Position numbers and translations under genes: made by a program. From positions 62,001 to 126,000 of the forward strand of contig OZ244783.1 of assembly GCA_965219635.1 (NCBI GenBank): 64,000 nt of DNA, in the 5' to 3' direction. Source of the DNA: JAPOXR01 sp965219635. Lineage in GTDB: Bacteria; Pseudomonadota; Alphaproteobacteria; Rhodobacterales; Rhodobacteraceae. The notes beneath the pieces are model-generated. The model had not been told where the DNA came from. It ran no database searches and saw only the letters and a program-made list of their open reading frames with translations. This document shows positions 41,936-50,970 of the stretch, in pieces (position 1 is the stretch's first letter; the number at the start of each line of letters is the position of its first letter).

Positions 41936-42431
41936 GGCTTGCGGGCATGAGGAAGTGCCCGGTCGCCTGAGCTATCAGTCTTGCACGGTCCTCCTGCCAG
42001 CATTCCACATGGACCGAGGCGTAACGCCGTCCAACACGGTTGATGCACGCCTCGGCATGCGCGTCGAGGCACTTTCCCGGTCTGAGATAGTCAATTGAAA
42101 ATGAAATGGTCTTTGGCGTGCCCTTGGGACCGCTTGCTGGTAGCCCGGACCCTGTCCACTGCATTCCGGTTCTTACGCAGAGTTCCGAAAAGGCTGAAAT
42201 TTCCATGAAAGCGGCTGTTGCCCCGCCGTGAAGAGTAGGTGGCTGCGGATTGCCAAGTAGCCGTTGATCAAACGGCAGGATGGTAGTCAATCTGCCCTCG
42301 CAGATGCCGAAGCGAACGCCCAGCAATCTGGCGTAGGGAATTGCACCGATTAGCGCCTCGGCAGCATGGAGGTCTGCTGGAAGCAGAGGGTCAGAGCCAT
42401 ACAGGCTCTTGCTTGCGGCACTTGTGTTCAT
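41928..42431 (-). CDS. PaaI-family hot-dog thioesterase (second copy)
   Basis: The 167-residue hot-dog protein has LLGVRFGICEGRLTTILPFD, NPQPPTLHGGATAAFME (the HGG helix cap of the PaaI group) and ISFSIDYLRPGKCLDAHAE. It hydrolyses acyl- or aryl-CoA thioesters. ATG 42431 overlaps the stop of the first thioesterase by 4 bases; a longer open frame would cover the neighbour. Together the two may form a heteromeric hot-dog enzyme. Confidence 0.88.
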   Translation of the reverse strand: MNTSAASKSLYGSDPLLPADLHAAEALIGAIPYARLLGVRFGICEGRLTTILPFDQRLLGNPQPPTLHGGATAAFMEISAFSELCVRTGMQWTGSGLPASGPKGTPKTISFSIDYLRPGKCLDAHAEACINRVGRRYASVHVECWQEDRARLIAQATGHFLMPASHD

Positions 42432-42844
42432 ACCGCGAACTGCCCTGTTGCAGTGGCAAGAGGCCTCGAAGCTTCGCCGTCGGATGCCGAGGCTCTTATG
42501 AAGGCAATGTTTCGGCCCATGTGGAAGCACTCCGCTCTGGCGGTGATGTCGAGGCCGGGCTGAGCCGGCCGCATGTAGGAGATATTCAGCGCCAGGGTGG
42601 CAATCCCACTTCGCATTTCCGGGTGAACCGAGACAGCGGTTCCGGCGCATGTGTCGAGCAAGGCTGATACGGCGCCACCGTGTATGACCTTCGTGTCCGG
42701 ATCACCTATCAGACGTTCGTCATAAGGAAGCACAATGACCGCCTTACCAGGTCCCACAGACTGAAGCTGCATTCCAAGATCCACATAGTGGTGCATGCTC
42801 TTCAGAAACCTGAGACTGCGCTCGAATGCGTCATGTCTGGGCAT
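42428..42844 (-). CDS. PaaI-family hot-dog thioesterase (first copy)
   Basis: The 138-residue hot-dog protein has AVIVLPYDERLIGDPDTKVIHGGAVSALLDTCAG, then LALNISYMRPAQPGLDITARAE. It hydrolyses acyl- or aryl-CoA thioesters in the manner of PaaI. It heads the operon with the second thioesterase and MATE transporter and is divergent from the Fur-box-controlled metal transporter. Confidence 0.9.
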   Translation of the reverse strand: MPRHDAFERSLRFLKSMHHYVDLGMQLQSVGPGKAVIVLPYDERLIGDPDTKVIHGGAVSALLDTCAGTAVSVHPEMRSGIATLALNISYMRPAQPGLDITARAECFHMGRNIAFIRASASDGEASRPLATATGQFAV

Positions 42845-42945
42845 AGAAGCCTCCCGGTTCCTGGCAAGTTGCTTTCAGCCTTATCGCCCGAAACCCGGTA
42901 GTTTTGCACTTGAAATCCGGGCCGCAAAGAATAAATTCTGGTTTT

Positions 42946-42965
42946 TGATAATGATTCTCAATTGC
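42946..42965 (+). promoter_or_regulatory. Fur/Mur-type box
   Basis: TGATAATGATTCTCA is a 7-1-7 inverted repeat with one mismatch, and GATAATGATTCTCAATTGC matches the classical Fur 19-mer at 14 positions. It lies 15 bases upstream of the transporter ATG at 42981. In alphaproteobacteria, Fur-family proteins (Mur) use such sites for manganese control. Confidence 0.72.
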
Positions 42966-42980
42966 AAGTTTGAGTAAGCA

Positions 42981-44123
42981 ATGGCGGCAGACGTTACAGC
43001 CGGTTTGGTGGCCAGCCGGCCAGTAGAGCGCAGAAAGTTCAGGCCAATCCGCCTCCTTCTGGTGGCGCTGTTGCTGATCGCACTGGTGACGCCCGGACAG
43101 TTGGGAGAGGTCACCCGGCAATTGGTTGTTGATGCCTACCTCCAGGTAAGCGTCTTTGTTGCCGCAACCCTGATGCTCTTCTACGGTGCCGAAAGGGTAT
43201 TCCGGTTTGATATTGGCGCCGTGTTGGGGCGTTCGGGACGATTCTCCGTTCCTATTGCAGCCGGTCTTGGAGCAACGCCTGGTTGTGGCGGCGCAGTCGT
43301 GGTGGTCGCTGCATATTCCATGGGAAAAGTCAGCTTTGGCGCCGTGGTCGCGGCGTTAACTGCAACCATGGGTGACGCGGCGTTCCTGTTGATCGCAGTC
43401 AGGCCAGATGCGGCAATTATTGTTCTGCCTTTGGCGTTCCTGGTCGGTGTGCTTTCGGGATGGGTGATCGATACAAAGTTTCCGGGTGTGGGCAAAGTCA
43501 AGCACCGAACCAGGTTGAAAGCCGTGCTTCCCGTCGGGGAGACTCGGCTTAGGGACTATGCCTACTTGGCACTGACAGTGCCCGGGCTGGCTTTCGGTGT
43601 GCTGTTGCTGCTTCAGTATGAGCTAACTGGGGAAATGGCGGCCTTGGCGACGGGGCTCGGACTGGCGGGAACAGTGCTGGCGCTGCTAATCTGGTCGGCT
43701 TCATCATTCGTGAACATGAGCAGCCACGACGACAGTCCCGCTACCAGGATGGCGGAGGAAACCAGCTTCATCTCTGTTTGGGTAATCGGCGCATTCCTGC
43801 TCTATGAATACCTTGTCAAGTTTGCAGGGCTTGATCTCGGGACGCTGTTTTCGGCGGCGGCGCCGCTGCTTCCCCTGATTGGAGTCCTGATCGGGTTTGT
43901 TCCGGGCTGCGGACCGCAGGTTCTCGTCACCTCGCTCTACATAAGCGGAGTCATCCCGTTTGCGGCCATCGTCGGAAATGCGATTTCAAACGATGGGGAC
44001 GCGCTATTTCCGGCAATTGCGGTCGATGCCCGGGCTGCGACCCTTGCCACTCTGGTATCTGCTGTCCCAGCTCTGCTCGTCGCCTACGGCTTCTATTTCC
44101 TGGCGCCAGGTTTCATGAATTGA
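42981..44123 (+). CDS. Putative manganese/heavy-metal transporter (ArsP_2-like, 10-TM)
   Basis: The 380-residue membrane protein has about ten hydrophobic segments in two repeats. Each repeat carries a GCG signature: GLGATPGCGGAVVVVAAYSMGKV near residue 97 and IGFVPGCGPQVLVTSLYISGVIP near residue 310. Acidic residues TMGDAAFL and NDGDALFPA also repeat. This is the family annotated as putative manganese transporter or arsenic efflux. Position behind a Fur/Mur-type box supports a metal (Mn or Fe) role; direction of transport is uncertain. Confidence 0.88.
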   Translation: MAADVTAGLVASRPVERRKFRPIRLLLVALLLIALVTPGQLGEVTRQLVVDAYLQVSVFVAATLMLFYGAERVFRFDIGAVLGRSGRFSVPIAAGLGATPGCGGAVVVVAAYSMGKVSFGAVVAALTATMGDAAFLLIAVRPDAAIIVLPLAFLVGVLSGWVIDTKFPGVGKVKHRTRLKAVLPVGETRLRDYAYLALTVPGLAFGVLLLLQYELTGEMAALATGLGLAGTVLALLIWSASSFVNMSSHDDSPATRMAEETSFISVWVIGAFLLYEYLVKFAGLDLGTLFSAAAPLLPLIGVLIGFVPGCGPQVLVTSLYISGVIPFAAIVGNAISNDGDALFPAIAVDARAATLATLVSAVPALLVAYGFYFLAPGFMN

Positions 44124-44361
44124 TACGGCCGGACGAGTCCCGGCGCTGTCGCACTTCTCCTAGAGGTCAAGTGCGGTGAAGCACGCCGAATTGGTTGCCG
44201 TCTTGGCCGGCAGTTTGCGAAAAACCGGCAACTCCGGGGCAGACCTGCAGCAAAAATCCTGACGAGACCAACTGGCCGTTAATCCAACTGCCGTGACGAT
44301 TGGCGGTAGATGTGGAGCCATCGGCCGGCGTCACGAAGTACAAGACAGCCAGGCTGCCGGG

Positions 44362-45346
44362 TCATTCAGGCGGGTGGTAGACGCCTCCGGAAGTAATCCC
44401 GCCATTGCCGTGGCGATAATAGGTTATTCCACTCAAGATCATCTCTGTCCGTGTTGCTGCTGCGTTGTTGCGCAGTGATGCGAGTTCGCCCAGGTAAGTG
44501 ACAAGGGCAGGAAAGTTGCCCCGGTCAGCGAGTTCAAGACTGTCGATATAGGCATCCTTGTTCATCGCCGGGATGACGGGCGGAAACTCACCTGCCTTGA
44601 CGAAGGCATATGCCATCAATAGCCGGGAAACCCGGCCATTGCCGTCCTGGAAGGGATGAATCCGTACAAATTCATGGTGCAGCCAGGCGGCTTCCAGTTC
44701 CGGGGCAAGTTCCTGTTCGGCATGGCGGTTGTTGAACTCAAGAAACCGGTCGACCTCGGTTTTGCACTTGCTCGGGGGGGCAGTATTCGTGAACGAAGCC
44801 GTCCGCCCGGCGCGGGTTGTTTGACCGGATTTTCCATTGGCCCTTGCGCAGCGGGATCTCGACCCTCTTCCCAAAGACATCAATGCCGGTTGCACTGGCT
44901 TGATGCCGTGTGAGGAGCGCGTGCCATTCCTTGATCACAGAGGCGGTTAGTGGACGCTCGTCGTTGACGTGTGCCAACAGCATCCCGAGTGCAGCTTCCT
45001 GGTCCTCGAGAAGGCCTCTCAGAGCTTCATCTCCGATATCGAAAACAGAATGGGCGCCGCGCACGCCTTCAAATCCCTCGGCGACCAGCGTCTCGGTGAC
45101 ACCCGGCCGCAGGAGGTAAAGTCCCTCGATTTGACCGGTTTCTATGGCGAACGCCCGCTTGTGCTCGCGAACCCAGATGTCCATGGCGCTACGGTCAACC
45201 GAAGGGTCTTCAAGCCGTTTGCGGGCTTGGCGCCAACGGCTGGCAGCATTTCTTGCACTCTCATTTTGCATCTCATGAAGCTCAGGAGCGAGGTCTCGGA
45301 CCCGCCTCCAGATGGCGCCTACCGGCTTCTGAACTCTGCCATTCAT
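44362..45346 (-). pseudogene. Fic-domain protein (AMPylator), frameshifted in a G/C run
   Basis: The N-terminal 200 codons (from ATG 45346) contain AIETGQIEGLYLL, matching the self-inhibitory [ST]xxxE[GN] motif, and DVFGKRVEIPLRKGQWK. They end FVHEYCPPEQVQNRG and stop. The other frame (to 44362) continues naturally as CPPSKCKTEVDRFLEFNN and contains the Fic motif HPFQDGNGRVSRLL. The shift sits in seven consecutive G (44774-44780; C on the coding strand); six would restore the frame. Fic proteins transfer AMP to protein hydroxyls. Both halves look otherwise intact, so a sequencing error, phase variation or recent inactivation are all possible. Confidence 0.85.
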
Positions 45347-46780
45347 GACTTCATCTCAATCACTGAATTTGGGACCGGCCAGCCTGCAAGTTCATCCCAA
45401 TGGTGAGGCGAATTTTGAAGCTGCCGATGTTCAATCCTGCTGACAGCAACTGGTGAATTCGGAAACGGCCGCATCATCATTGGCTGATCGAATTGAGCGG
45501 ATGCCGGACACCCGCCAACCTGGCGCAACTCCCCGTTGTGCGATGTGCCGCCAACCGCTCCGCAATCTTGTTGAACGAGCCATGTCTGGTGAGCGCATAT
45601 TTCTACGCGCTCGCTTTGGTTGTTCCTGCCTGTTGTTTGCTGCTCTGGCATATCTTTTTGGGGATTTGAATTGATAGCGGGCGGAAATCCGCGCCTCTCC
45701 GACCGATGCATCTCGCATCATCGACATGCAACAGTGGTTGGGATGAATCCTGTTAAGAAACTGGTTCAGAACACCGCTACCCGGCAATCCTGGAGCCCCG
45801 AGTATCGTCAACCCGTCCGGAAACAAAAACCTGCGGTGGAACCGGAAGGCCAGTGCATGTCGTGAATTGACGGCATATGTGGATGCTCGTTCAGTACATC
45901 CTTGCTTGTTCATTCACCCAACTGGGGCAGGATACTGAATCATCTTGCCGATATGGACCTGTTCCCTGGAATGCCAACTTCGCGGCCCGACCGAATTGGT
46001 CCGACCTCAACTTGCATGGATTGGGCAATGAGTAGCCCGGCAAACTGAGAGAAGGCCAGCATCCGCCTCGGAGAAGGAAACCTCATGGGGGTCCCAGTCC
46101 GGCGAACGGCATCGGGCTAATGCTGTTCTTGCATCCCTGGTTGAAGTCACGATGATTGGGTAACTGCCGCACAGGCCGACAGCATTGAGAGTAAGCCATG
46201 GCAAAGGAACCAGCTATTTCACCAGCGAAGCGTTTGGCTTTGGAATGGGACCGAAATGAAGCGGCAAGACTCGCTGGAATTCCTCGCCCAACACCGGAAT
46301 CGGTAAAGCCGCTGCCACCACCCGCACCACCGCGACCGCCGCCGCCAGTCAAGGCCTGCGACGAGTAAGTCCGGTGTAGGTCGGGTTTCCGCCGGAGTCT
46401 CAATTTTGTCGAATGCAGGGGATAGGAAATCTATCATTAAAAGCGGGCACTGCTGCAGCGCTTGTATGGGCTACAGGCGGGCAAGCAGGAGTATCGAGAG
46501 CACCTACTGTCGTGGTTTGTGTCGGCTGGAACGACGATACCAAACAGGGTTGAACGAAGCCTTGCAGCAGAGAGTCAATCGGCCTTGGCTCCGTTTGCAG
46601 ATGCATCCGTGGCATCCTTGAGTTCAACACCAGGAGGGTTTTGCCTCAAATCCGCCTTGGAAAGCTACACAAGACAGGCCTTCCTCCGTGCACCAGTTTG
46701 TTGTTGCAGGATAAGCTGATATGGCGTGTGGCGCGGGCAACCGTGCCGGCAATTTTCGTGACAAGAACCCGGAAAACCAA
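45347..46780. other. Gene-poor 1.4-kb region
   Basis: No gene of normal size is supported between the fic gene and the GST gene. Open frames on both strands lack domains and look like chance. One short proline-rich frame (46198-46368) is listed separately. No tRNA, transposase or inverted repeats were recognised. Confidence 0.5.
46198..46368 (+). CDS. Possible small proline-rich protein
   Basis: A 56-residue frame starts MAKEPAISPAKRLALEWDRN and continues through an Ala-rich helix into a Pro-rich tail (PPPAPPRPPPP) ending KACDE. GAGAG lies 8 bases before the ATG. The ordered composition, from basic helix to proline run, argues against chance, but no homologue is recognised. Confidence 0.35.
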   Translation: MAKEPAISPAKRLALEWDRNEAARLAGIPRPTPESVKPLPPPAPPRPPPPVKACDE

Positions 46781-47422
46781 ATGACGATCAAACTTCACTG
46801 CTTCGGCGAGAGCGGCAATGCCTACAAGGCGGCGCTTCCCCTGGAACTCTCCGGCCTGGAATGGGAACCGGTATTCGTTGACTTCTTCAATGGAGAGACC
46901 AGAAGCGCAGAATTCCGTGAACTCAACCCGATGGGCGAGGCGCCAGTCATGGTGGACGGCGCGTTGGTGTTGAGCCAATCGGGAGCGATACAGCATTACA
47001 TCGTGGAACAGACCGGCCTCTTTGGCGGCGACACCGAAAGCGACCGGCGCGACATACTTCGCTGGGTGCTTTGGGACAATCATAAGAACTCGTCTTATTC
47101 CGGGCTGATCCGTTTCCTCATGAACTTCGTACCGGCAGAGTCGAGACCACAACAGGTCATCGACTGGTTGCAGGGACGTGTGAAACGGTCATGGGAGACG
47201 CTTGAGGCCGAGCTCGCTGAACGCGACTGGCTGGTCGGAAACAAGGTGTCCATCGCCGACTTTTCCTGCTGCGGATATCTTTACTACCCCGAGCCGTTCG
47301 GATTTGACCGGGCGGACTGGCCAGCAGTTGCACGGTGGCTCGATCGCATCGCCGGATTGGACGGTTGGAAGCACCCCTACGACCTCATGCCAGGCCGGCC
47401 CTCAGACAGAGAGAACAAGTGA
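46781..47422 (+). CDS. Glutathione S-transferase family protein
   Basis: The 213-residue protein has an N-terminal thioredoxin-like domain (IKLHCFGESGNAYKAALPLEL, then PMGEAPVMVDGALVLSQSGAI with the glutathione-binding S-G). A C-terminal helical domain includes NKVSIADFSCCGYLYY. It conjugates or isomerises electrophiles using glutathione. ATG 46781 is favoured over an in-frame upstream ATG because the GST domain then starts at once. It ends immediately before the thiolase ATG, so it belongs to the beta-oxidation operon. Confidence 0.88.
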   Translation: MTIKLHCFGESGNAYKAALPLELSGLEWEPVFVDFFNGETRSAEFRELNPMGEAPVMVDGALVLSQSGAIQHYIVEQTGLFGGDTESDRRDILRWVLWDNHKNSSYSGLIRFLMNFVPAESRPQQVIDWLQGRVKRSWETLEAELAERDWLVGNKVSIADFSCCGYLYYPEPFGFDRADWPAVARWLDRIAGLDGWKHPYDLMPGRPSDRENK

Positions 47423-48643
47423 ATGCCTGATGCATACATTCTTGACGCGGTGCGTTCGCCCCGCGGCCGGCGGAATGGGTCGCTGAGCGAAGTGACCGCA
47501 GTCAGCCTGTCAGCATCTATGATTGATGCTTTGATCGACCGGAACGAACTCGGTGCCAGTGACATTGAGGATGTCATCTGGGGCAACGTAACTCAGATCG
47601 GCGAACAGGGGGGTTGCCTTGCACGCGCAGCGGTATTGCTGTCAGGCCTTGATGACAGCGTGCCCGGTGTGTCCGTAAATCGCTTTTGTGCCAGTGGACT
47701 CGAGGCGGTCAATCTGGCTGCCAATCAGATCAGGGCCGGAGATGGTGACGCCTGGATTGCCGGCGGTGTCGAAATGATGAGCCGGGTTCCAATGGGTTCG
47801 GACGGCACACCCTATGCTGTGGATCCTCAGCTTGCCATCGGCACTCACTTTGTACCGCAGGGGATATCGGCAGACATCATTGCGACCGAATTCGGCTTCT
47901 CGCGCGAGGATTGCGACCAGTATGCCGTTGAGTCCCAGCAACGCGCTGCCCTTGCCTGGGAGGAAGAACGCTTTGCCGGCTCCATAGTTCCGGCAGAAGA
48001 CATTAACGGCATCGCCATTCTGGAACGCGATGAGCACATTCGCCCCGAAACCAGCATGGAGGTTCTCGCTGGGCTGGATCCATCCTTCAGCGCGATGGGT
48101 GAGACCTTGCCCGGTTTCGATCAGGTCGCCATCATGAAATACCCCCACATGGAGCGCATCAACCATGTGCACCATCCAGGCAACTCTTCGGGCATCGTAG
48201 ATGGGGCTGCTGCCGTGCTGCTTGGCTCGGGAGAGTTTGCCGAAAGATCTGGTTGCCAGCCAAGGGCGCGGATCCGGTCATGCGCAAGAGTTGGATCCGA
48301 CCCGACGATCATGCTGACAGGTCCGATTCCGGCGGCGCGAGCCGCGCTGGAAAGGGCAGGCATGACCATCGGCGACATCGACATCTTCGAGGTCAATGAG
48401 GCATTTGCCTCGGTACCGCTCCGCTTCATGCAGGCCTACGGCTGCGATCACGGCAAGGTCAATGTCAATGGTGGCGCCATTGCCATGGGGCACCCGCTTG
48501 GCGCCACGGGCGCGATCTTGCTCGGGACCGCGGTTGATGAGTTGGAACGTTCGGATAAGGAAACCGCGTTGGTTACGCTGTGCGTCGGCGGCGGAATGGG
48601 GGTGGCCACAGTGATTGAACGGGTTTCGAGGGTTGCATCATGA
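47423..48643 (+). CDS. Acetyl-CoA acyltransferase / thiolase
   Basis: The 406-residue thiolase has NRFCASGLEAV with the acyl-carrying cysteine near residue 88. It also has GGVEMMSRVPMG and the C-terminal GGAIAMGHPLGATGA and CVGGGMGVATV, with catalytic His and Cys. It cleaves 3-oxoacyl-CoA with CoA in beta-oxidation. It starts directly after the GST stop and overlaps the FadJ-like gene by 4 bases. Confidence 0.95.
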   Translation: MPDAYILDAVRSPRGRRNGSLSEVTAVSLSASMIDALIDRNELGASDIEDVIWGNVTQIGEQGGCLARAAVLLSGLDDSVPGVSVNRFCASGLEAVNLAANQIRAGDGDAWIAGGVEMMSRVPMGSDGTPYAVDPQLAIGTHFVPQGISADIIATEFGFSREDCDQYAVESQQRAALAWEEERFAGSIVPAEDINGIAILERDEHIRPETSMEVLAGLDPSFSAMGETLPGFDQVAIMKYPHMERINHVHHPGNSSGIVDGAAAVLLGSGEFAERSGCQPRARIRSCARVGSDPTIMLTGPIPAARAALERAGMTIGDIDIFEVNEAFASVPLRFMQAYGCDHGKVNVNGGAIAMGHPLGATGAILLGTAVDELERSDKETALVTLCVGGGMGVATVIERVSRVAS

Positions 48644-50826
48644 CCGACTTCCACTTGTCCACTGACCAGGATGGGGTGGCGACGATCACGTGGGATGCTG
48701 CTGGCCGCAGCATGAATCTGATGAGCACGGATGGCTTGCTGGAATTGGGAAGGCTCGTCAACGATGCCTTCGCCGACAGTTCCGTCCGCGGGATCATCAT
48801 TACCAGTGGCAAGGACAGCTTTTCGGGTGGCATGGACCTTTCCGGTTTCGCCGAAATGAAGCGGATCGGCGAGGAACAGTCGCCTGCAGCAGTCTTCGAG
48901 ATGGTCATGAAGATTCATGGGCTGATGCGGCTGCTGGAAACCGGGGGCCAGAAGGCCGGCGGTTCCGCAGGACGCAAGCCGGTTGTTGCTGCGCTGCCGG
49001 GTACTGCAGCCGGTATAGGCTTCGAAATCCCGCTCGCCTGCCACCGGATCATCTGTGCTGATAATCCCGGAGCCGAATTCGGCCTGCCCGAAATCAAGGT
49101 CGGATTGTTCCCGGCTGCCGGGGGGACCACAAGAATGATCCGGAAGCTCGGGCTGGTCGAAGGTGGCCCTTGGCTGTTCAGGGGATCCCTTGCGAATGCC
49201 CGGAAAGCGCAGGCAGCAGGACTCGTGGACGAAGTCGTTGAACCCGGACGGCTGCTTGAGCGGGCCCGGGAGTGGATATTGAACGCTTCTGAGGACGAGT
49301 TGGTCAAGCCTTGGGACCGCAAGAAATTCAGGATTCCCGGCGGGACACCTTACGACCGGGCGGGCTTCGAGAGCTTTGTCGGCGCGCCAGTGATGACCAA
49401 TTCAAAGGGCTTTGGCGTCTATCCGGCAGTCAAGGCATGTCTTTCTGCGATCTATGAGGGTGCCCTGGTGCCCTTCGACACTGCGCTGAGGATTGAGGCC
49501 CGGTGGTTTACCTGGTTGCTCATGCAGCCCTCGACCGAAGCGATGATCCGCACCGTGTTCACCGACCGGAAGCTGCTGGCAAAGGGAATGCGCCGGCCTG
49601 CCGGAGTCGCAAGGTCCAAAATCGAAAAAGTTGGAGTGATCGGGGCTGGCATGATGGGTGCTGGCATTACTCATGCGGCGGCGAGTGCAGGCATCAAGGT
49701 TGCAATGCTGGACAGCGAACAGGAACGCGCGGATGCCGGCAAGCAACGCATTGCGACCATCCTGGAGGATCAGGAGAAACGGGGGCGGCAGCCGGCAGGT
49801 TCCAGCAATGCCGTCCTTGACAGGATTTCGGCGGGAACCAGCGTCTCTGATCTGGCCGATTGTGATCTGGTTATCGAGGCGGTGTTCGAAGATCCAAAGG
49901 TGAAGGCGAAAGTCCTGTCGGAGGCGGCGGCAGCGGCTGGTCCGGAATGCGTGATCGCATCCAACACATCAACGCTGCCGATTGACGGCCTGGCCCGGGC
50001 AGTCGGAGGCAGCGGCAATTTCCTTGGGATGCACTTCTTCAGCCCTGTCCACAGGATGATGTTGGTCGAGATCATCAAGGGCAGCGCAACAACCGATCCT
50101 GCGGTCGCACGGGCAGTCGACTTCGTTCAGATGATCCGCAAGGTGCCGATCATCGTCAATGATGCCCGCTTTTTCTATGCCAACCGTTGCATCATTCCCT
50201 ATATCAACGAGGGTGTCCGGATGGTCGGCGAGGGGATAGCGCCCGCTCTGGTTGACAATTCCGCCAAACTGATCGGCATGCCAATCGGACCGCTGCAATT
50301 GATTGACGAGACTTCAATTGATCTGGCTGCGCACATAGCAGCAGCAACCCGGGCAGCCCTGGGCGACGACTATCAGGAGGATGGCGCCGATCGTGTCATC
50401 GATTTCCTTGTCGCAGAAGGTCGCTTGGGGAGGCGGGTCGGAGCCGGGTTCTACGATTATGACACCAAAGGCAGGCGATCTGGCTTCTGGAGTGGCCTCA
50501 GCGGGAAGTTCCCGCCATGCGATCCGCAACCGGCAGCTGAAGAAGTCAAGAACCGGCTCATGTTGATACAGGTTCTCGAGGCCATCCGGGCTTTGGAAGA
50601 CGGCGTCCTGGTTGATGTGCGCGAAGGCGATGTCGGTGCTGTACTGGGGTGGGGATTGGCCGTATGGGCAGGCGGCCCGTTCAGTTGGCTGGATGTCGTG
50701 GGTCCAAATCATGCACTGGAAACATGCCGGGAGCTTGAGAACCGGCACGGATCCAGATTTAAGGCTCCCGACTTGCTGGTCCAGAAGGCCGGGTCGGGAG
50801 AACGGTTTACCGCCCGAATGACATAG
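48640..50826 (+). CDS. Fatty-acid oxidation multifunctional protein (FadJ/FadB-like)
   Basis: The 728-residue fusion has an enoyl-CoA hydratase half (SFSGGMDLSGFAEMKR, then LPGTAAGIGFEIPLACHRI and EFGLPEIKVGLFPAAGGTTR). A 3-hydroxyacyl-CoA dehydrogenase half follows: VGVIGAGMMGAGITHAAASAG near residue 330, IASNTSTLPID, GMHFFSPVHRMMLVEIIKG. It hydrates enoyl-CoA and oxidises the 3-hydroxy product with NAD+. Its partner thiolase is directly upstream, the usual trifunctional arrangement. Confidence 0.95.
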   Translation: MTDFHLSTDQDGVATITWDAAGRSMNLMSTDGLLELGRLVNDAFADSSVRGIIITSGKDSFSGGMDLSGFAEMKRIGEEQSPAAVFEMVMKIHGLMRLLETGGQKAGGSAGRKPVVAALPGTAAGIGFEIPLACHRIICADNPGAEFGLPEIKVGLFPAAGGTTRMIRKLGLVEGGPWLFRGSLANARKAQAAGLVDEVVEPGRLLERAREWILNASEDELVKPWDRKKFRIPGGTPYDRAGFESFVGAPVMTNSKGFGVYPAVKACLSAIYEGALVPFDTALRIEARWFTWLLMQPSTEAMIRTVFTDRKLLAKGMRRPAGVARSKIEKVGVIGAGMMGAGITHAAASAGIKVAMLDSEQERADAGKQRIATILEDQEKRGRQPAGSSNAVLDRISAGTSVSDLADCDLVIEAVFEDPKVKAKVLSEAAAAAGPECVIASNTSTLPIDGLARAVGGSGNFLGMHFFSPVHRMMLVEIIKGSATTDPAVARAVDFVQMIRKVPIIVNDARFFYANRCIIPYINEGVRMVGEGIAPALVDNSAKLIGMPIGPLQLIDETSIDLAAHIAAATRAALGDDYQEDGADRVIDFLVAEGRLGRRVGAGFYDYDTKGRRSGFWSGLSGKFPPCDPQPAAEEVKNRLMLIQVLEAIRALEDGVLVDVREGDVGAVLGWGLAVWAGGPFSWLDVVGPNHALETCRELENRHGSRFKAPDLLVQKAGSGERFTARMT

Positions 50827-50970
50827 TAGCAGGTGGTGGCCGACGCGAGCCTGCCGCCGCAGTCCTTACCCATTAAAGCGGGGATAGATCCCGCATCCTG
50901 TTTTACATCGCAGACCTGTTGGCTATTAGTCCGTTTTCGATGACAAACGGAACCGAAGCACGGTGAACCA

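Noticed and set aside
44738..44895. Two separate overlapping genes in the fic region
   Set aside because: The halves complement each other as one Fic protein with the break in a homopolymer, so one frameshifted gene is the better reading.
45431..45913. 160-codon open frame on the minus strand
   Set aside because: No domain, Arg/Ser/Cys-rich, no ribosome site; judged chance.
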